Origin: RHKX01 sp963826475
Lineage (GTDB): Bacteria; Actinomycetota; Thermoleophilia; Solirubrobacterales; 70-9
Length of the DNA stretch: 64,000 nt
Assembly (NCBI GenBank): GCA_963826475.1
Contig: CAWGXC010000003.1
Coordinates: forward strand, 1,488,001-1,552,000
Reading direction: 5' to 3'
The notes under the pieces were generated by a model that saw only the letters and a program-made list of their open reading frames with translations, searched no databases and was not told where the DNA came from. The translations under genes were made by a program, and so were the position numbers. Shown here piece after piece: positions 61,381-64,000 of this stretch (positions are counted from its first letter, which is position 1; each line of letters begins with the position of its first letter).

Positions 61381-62775
61381 CTAGCGGAGGCCGTAGCGGC
61401 CGCGAATGCTGCTGACGAGCAGGTCCACGATCGCCGGATCGAATTGGGTGCCGGAGTTGTCCTCGAGCTCCGCGATGGCCGTCTCGATCGACATGGCCTG
61501 ACGGTAGGGCCGATCGGTCGTCATCGCGCTGAAGGCATCGCAGCAGCCGATGATCCGCGATTCGATCGGGATCGCCTCGCCGGCGAGGCCATCGGGGTAA
61601 CCGCCGCCGTCGTAGCGCTCATGGGACGAACGGACGACCGTCCCGATCGAGCTCATCAGGCCCCCGATCTTCTGCAGGATGCGCTGGCCCTCGATCGTGT
61701 GAGTTCGAACGAGCGTCCACTCACGCTCGTCGAGAGGGCCGGGCTTGTTGATCAGCTCGTTCGGGATTGCGACCTTGCCGACGTCGTGCAGCAGCGCGCC
61801 GAACTCGACGTTGCGCCGGGCCTTCGCATCGAGCCCGACCCGATCGGCGACGTCGAGGGCGAGCTCGACGACGCCCTGGCTGTGCACGCCGGTGTAGGCA
61901 TCGTCGTGGCCGACCATGTCGCCGAGCACGTACGCCGTGCCCCGATAGGCGCTGCTCAACTCGAGCAGGGATTCGAGCCGCTCCGTGCGCTCGCGGGCGA
62001 AGATGAGCATGAGAAGGAAGAACGGCGTGACCGTCAGGACGATCCACGCGCGATCGGCCGCGGCAAATGCGACCGCCAGGCCCAGAGGGGTCAGCAGGGA
62101 GTCGACGAGATAGATCCAGCGGGACTCGTCGATCTGCTCCCTCAGCGAAGCCCCACCGTGGAGCTGATCGCGTACCCAGGAGGCCCCGAACTCGATCGTG
62201 AACTGGGCGCCGAGCGCGCCGAGCAGCAGCAGCCACGTCGCGTCGCCGGGCGTCGGCCCTCCGGCCAGGGCGAGCGCCAGGGCGGGTCCGAGGGAGAACC
62301 AGCAATCCGCCGGAGTGGTCGCGATCCGCCCGATCGCGGTCTCGCCGAGGGCGGCGGCCATGACCTTACCGGTGAGCATCGCGAGGGCGACGAAGAGGGG
62401 GACCAGCTCCGGCGGGATCACGAAGAGCATGGGAACGAACGCGATCTGAGTCGGCATCGTGAAGTGCGATCCGACCGCGAAGAGCACGTTGGTCGAAAGC
62501 GCAAGGACGAGAGTGCAGAGAAGCGCGTCGCCCACGTCCAGGGTCCCGCCGGTCGGGACCGTCACTCCGAGGAAGACGGCGGCGACGAGGAAGAGTCCGC
62601 CGACGAGTATCTCTGCGCGCATCTCGCGCGACCCCGGGGTCGCGGCGAGCCGCTGACGAGCCTCCGCGAAGAGGCTGTTCGCAGCGGGTGGCGCCTCCGA
62701 GGGCGTCGTTTCTGTTGTGACGTTCAATGCGTGGCCATTCGTCCAGGGATCCCTTCCCTCCTCAAGATCGGCCAT
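61381..62775 (-). CDS. membrane HD-GYP phosphohydrolase
   Basis: A 464-residue protein. The N-terminal ~270 residues hold about eight hydrophobic helices (for example ILVGGLFLVAAVFLGVTVPT and WIVLTVTPFFLLMLIF). A short helical linker leads to an HD-GYP domain: GALLHDVGKVAIPNELINK with the HD pair, then HERYDGGGYPDGLAG with the GYP motif, and CDAFSAMTTDRPYRQAM. HD-GYP proteins degrade c-di-GMP in studied cases. With the GGDEF gene at 941, the window holds both synthesis and breakdown candidates. ATG 62775 is the family-consistent start. Confidence 0.9.
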   Translation of the reverse strand: MADLEEGRDPWTNGHALNVTTETTPSEAPPAANSLFAEARQRLAATPGSREMRAEILVGGLFLVAAVFLGVTVPTGGTLDVGDALLCTLVLALSTNVLFAVGSHFTMPTQIAFVPMLFVIPPELVPLFVALAMLTGKVMAAALGETAIGRIATTPADCWFSLGPALALALAGGPTPGDATWLLLLGALGAQFTIEFGASWVRDQLHGGASLREQIDESRWIYLVDSLLTPLGLAVAFAAADRAWIVLTVTPFFLLMLIFARERTERLESLLELSSAYRGTAYVLGDMVGHDDAYTGVHSQGVVELALDVADRVGLDAKARRNVEFGALLHDVGKVAIPNELINKPGPLDEREWTLVRTHTIEGQRILQKIGGLMSSIGTVVRSSHERYDGGGYPDGLAGEAIPIESRIIGCCDAFSAMTTDRPYRQAMSIETAIAELEDNSGTQFDPAIVDLLVSSIRGRYGLR

Positions 62776-62829
62776 CCGTGGCCCGAACTTGAGCGTGACA
62801 CCGCATCCAACGTCGCCCTTAGGAGTCCG

Positions 62830-63444
62830 ATGACCAACTCGAGCACGAAGATCAGTATTTCCGCGACAGCCCGCCGCATCGGCGGACTGCTGGTGAGCAT
62901 GCTGGCCGTCACCGCCCTGACTCCGGGAGCGGCCTTGGCGAGCCCCGACCCGTCTCCAGCGGCCTGTCCGGACCCGACTTCGCAGCCCTTTCTCGCCTAT
63001 GGCGACGCCGGGCTGTACCGGCTCGCCCCGGGTGGCGACTTCGAGGGCGACCTGAGCGGCTATGCGTTCAGGGGCGCCGCGGGCCCCGTCGCCGGGTCCT
63101 CTCCGATCGGCGGCGACACCGTCATCTCGCTCGCCCCGAATTCCTCGGTCACGACACCGCCCCTCTGCGCCGACGGAACTGAGCAGTTCTCGCGGATGTT
63201 CTCGCAGTCGATCGATGGCAATCCTGGCGCGGACATCGCGGTCGAAACGGTGCTGCCGGACGGCAGCTCCCGCCGCGCCGGCACCATCCACAGCGGCGAC
63301 AACTGGGCGCCGACCGGCCGCTTCCGTGCACCCGTCGGCTCCGCCCGAGGGGCATCCTCGACCTTCCAGTACCGCTTCACGGTGATGGGCCACAGCACCA
63401 CGCTGATCGATGGGCTCTACGTCGACCCGCGCATCCGCGGCTGA
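62830..63444 (+). CDS. secreted protein of unknown function
   Basis: A 204-residue exported protein with the signal segment IGGLLVSMLAVTALTPGAALA. The mature part begins SPDPSPAACPDPTSQPFLAY and is a probable beta-rich domain containing two Cys residues (ACPDP, LCADG). No family is recognised with confidence. AGGAG lies four bases before ATG 62830. A strong hairpin follows the gene. It is divergent from the HD-GYP gene. Confidence 0.7.
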   Translation: MTNSSTKISISATARRIGGLLVSMLAVTALTPGAALASPDPSPAACPDPTSQPFLAYGDAGLYRLAPGGDFEGDLSGYAFRGAAGPVAGSSPIGGDTVISLAPNSSVTTPPLCADGTEQFSRMFSQSIDGNPGADIAVETVLPDGSSRRAGTIHSGDNWAPTGRFRAPVGSARGASSTFQYRFTVMGHSTTLIDGLYVDPRIRG

Positions 63445-63479
63445 TCAACCGCAGCTCGAACACGACCATCCCAGCCAGG

Positions 63480-63522
63480 CCGAGGGCCGAGGAGATCCAC
63501 TGACGATCCCCTCGGCCCTCGG
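63480..63522 (+). terminator. strong 13-bp inverted repeat after the secreted-protein gene
   Basis: CCGAGGGCCGAGG (63480-63492) and CCTCGGCCCTCGG (63510-63522) are perfect inverse complements with a 17-base spacer. It lies 36 bases past the stop at 63444. A U tract is not evident. Confidence 0.6.
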
Positions 63523-63574
63523 TCGTTGATGCGCCCTGCGGTGCGGTGGCTCGCGCCTAGTGGATACTCGGTGC

Positions 63575-64000
63575 ATGACCACCGAGGGCCAGGAACGCGC
63601 GCGACGAAGCTTCTCCATCGTGGAGGCCACCGGCGGGTGGGTGGGGATCGCCGAGTCGACCCTCCCGTTCGTCGCCTTCACGATCGTCTGGACCGCGACC
63701 GGCAGGGATGTGATCGCGGGCGGTGCGGTGGCCGTCGCGATCAGCGCGGCGCTCGCGGCGGTCAGGCTCTATCGACGGGAGACCCTGCAGTTCGCCTTCT
63801 CAGGGTTGATCGGCGTCGCGTTCGGCGCGTTCGTCGCCGCCCGCAGCGGCAAGGCGGAGGACTTCTTTCTCCCCGGGATCCTGATCAACGCCGGCTCCGG
63901 GCTCGCCTATCTGTTCTCGATCGCGATCCGCCGGCCCCTGCTCGGGCTGATCGTCTCGGCGCTCACCGGCGAGGGAAGGCAGTGGTACGAAGACCCTGAA
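63575..64000 (+). CDS. DUF3159 membrane protein, 3' end outside window
   Basis: 142 codons are visible before the window ends. It begins SFSIVEATGGWVGIAESTLP and contains hydrophobic helices (FVAFTIVWTATG, VIAGGAVAVAISAALAAV, FAFSGLIGVAFGAFVAAR, NAGSGLAYLFSIAIRRPLLG). The pattern fits DUF3159, an actinobacterial membrane family of unknown function. GATACT lies six bases before ATG 63575, consistent with a leaderless start. Confidence 0.8.
   Translation, partial: MTTEGQERARRSFSIVEATGGWVGIAESTLPFVAFTIVWTATGRDVIAGGAVAVAISAALAAVRLYRRETLQFAFSGLIGVAFGAFVAARSGKAEDFFLPGILINAGSGLAYLFSIAIRRPLLGLIVSALTGEGRQWYEDPE

Noticed and set aside
61444..63444. 666-codon plus-strand frame across the HD-GYP gene
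   Set aside because: Only its last 204 codons (from 62830) have a signal peptide and ribosome binding site. The rest is antisense to the HD-GYP gene and has low-complexity composition.
1..64000. CRISPR arrays, insertion sequences, integrases or rRNA
   Set aside because: No spaced direct-repeat array, transposase motif, integrase motif or rRNA sequence was noticed; only one tRNA was found.

Overview
The window is GC-rich bacterial chromosome, densely packed with genes on both strands, with no rRNA, insertion sequence, phage gene or CRISPR array. The gene content (type III glutamine synthetase, LigD, a neutral ceramidase, many alpha/beta hydrolases, DUF3159, DUF427, DUF3253, MerR-paired DHA2 efflux) and the many apparently leaderless genes point to an actinobacterium. 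My best guess is class Thermoleophilia (Solirubrobacterales and relatives); this is inference from gene style, with no phylogenetic marker tested.

Layout. 1-2.3 kb: a truncated PAS sensor divergent from a GGDEF-PAS diguanylate cyclase. 2.4-4.6 kb: GNAT, NTF2-like, alpha/beta hydrolase, RidA. 4.6-8.8 kb: a four-gene polyamine-type ABC importer (potA-potD-potB-potC, minus strand). 8.9-13.4 kb: methyltransferase, NTF2-like protein, two metallo-beta-lactamase-fold hydrolases, a membrane coiled-coil protein and a fatty acid desaturase. 13.7-15.9 kb: type III glutamine synthetase. 15.9-23.2 kb: flavin monooxygenase, phosphoesterase, beta-hydroxyacid-type dehydrogenase, M1 peptidase, a secreted hydrolase with RTX-like repeats, DUF427 protein. 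23.3-25.3 kb: MFS efflux pump plus MerR regulator. 25.3-30.6 kb: PfpI protein, a frameshifted amidohydrolase joined to a PatB-like aminotransferase, secreted lipase, luciferase-like monooxygenase. 30.7-36.7 kb: CsbD-like and coiled-coil proteins, a 33-residue membrane peptide, ZIP transporter, ABC-2 exporter, DksA/TraR protein, SprT-like protein. 36.7-44.3 kb: cupredoxin, 5'-3' exonuclease, several esterases and a decayed haloacid dehalogenase.

The most coherent system is the selenocysteine region, 44.4-57.1 kb. A three-gene formate dehydrogenase operon (fdhA-fdhB-nrfD type) has an in-frame UGA in fdhA, followed by a well-formed bacterial SECIS hairpin. Downstream lie selD, selA, selB and tRNA-Sec (selC, anticodon UCA), so one selenoprotein and the whole dedicated selenocysteine machinery are within 13 kb. 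A neutral ceramidase and rsgA are interspersed. After selC come a LigD-type ligase, an endonuclease-like protein, an SDR, NudC, an HD-GYP protein, a secreted protein and a truncated DUF3159 protein.

A recurring signal is a TAnnnT hexamer placed 6-7 bases before start codons, often in divergent pairs. The same box sits exactly 6 bases before the structurally defined 5' end of tRNA-Sec, which supports reading these boxes as -10 elements of leaderless promoters. I used this rule to reassign several starts.
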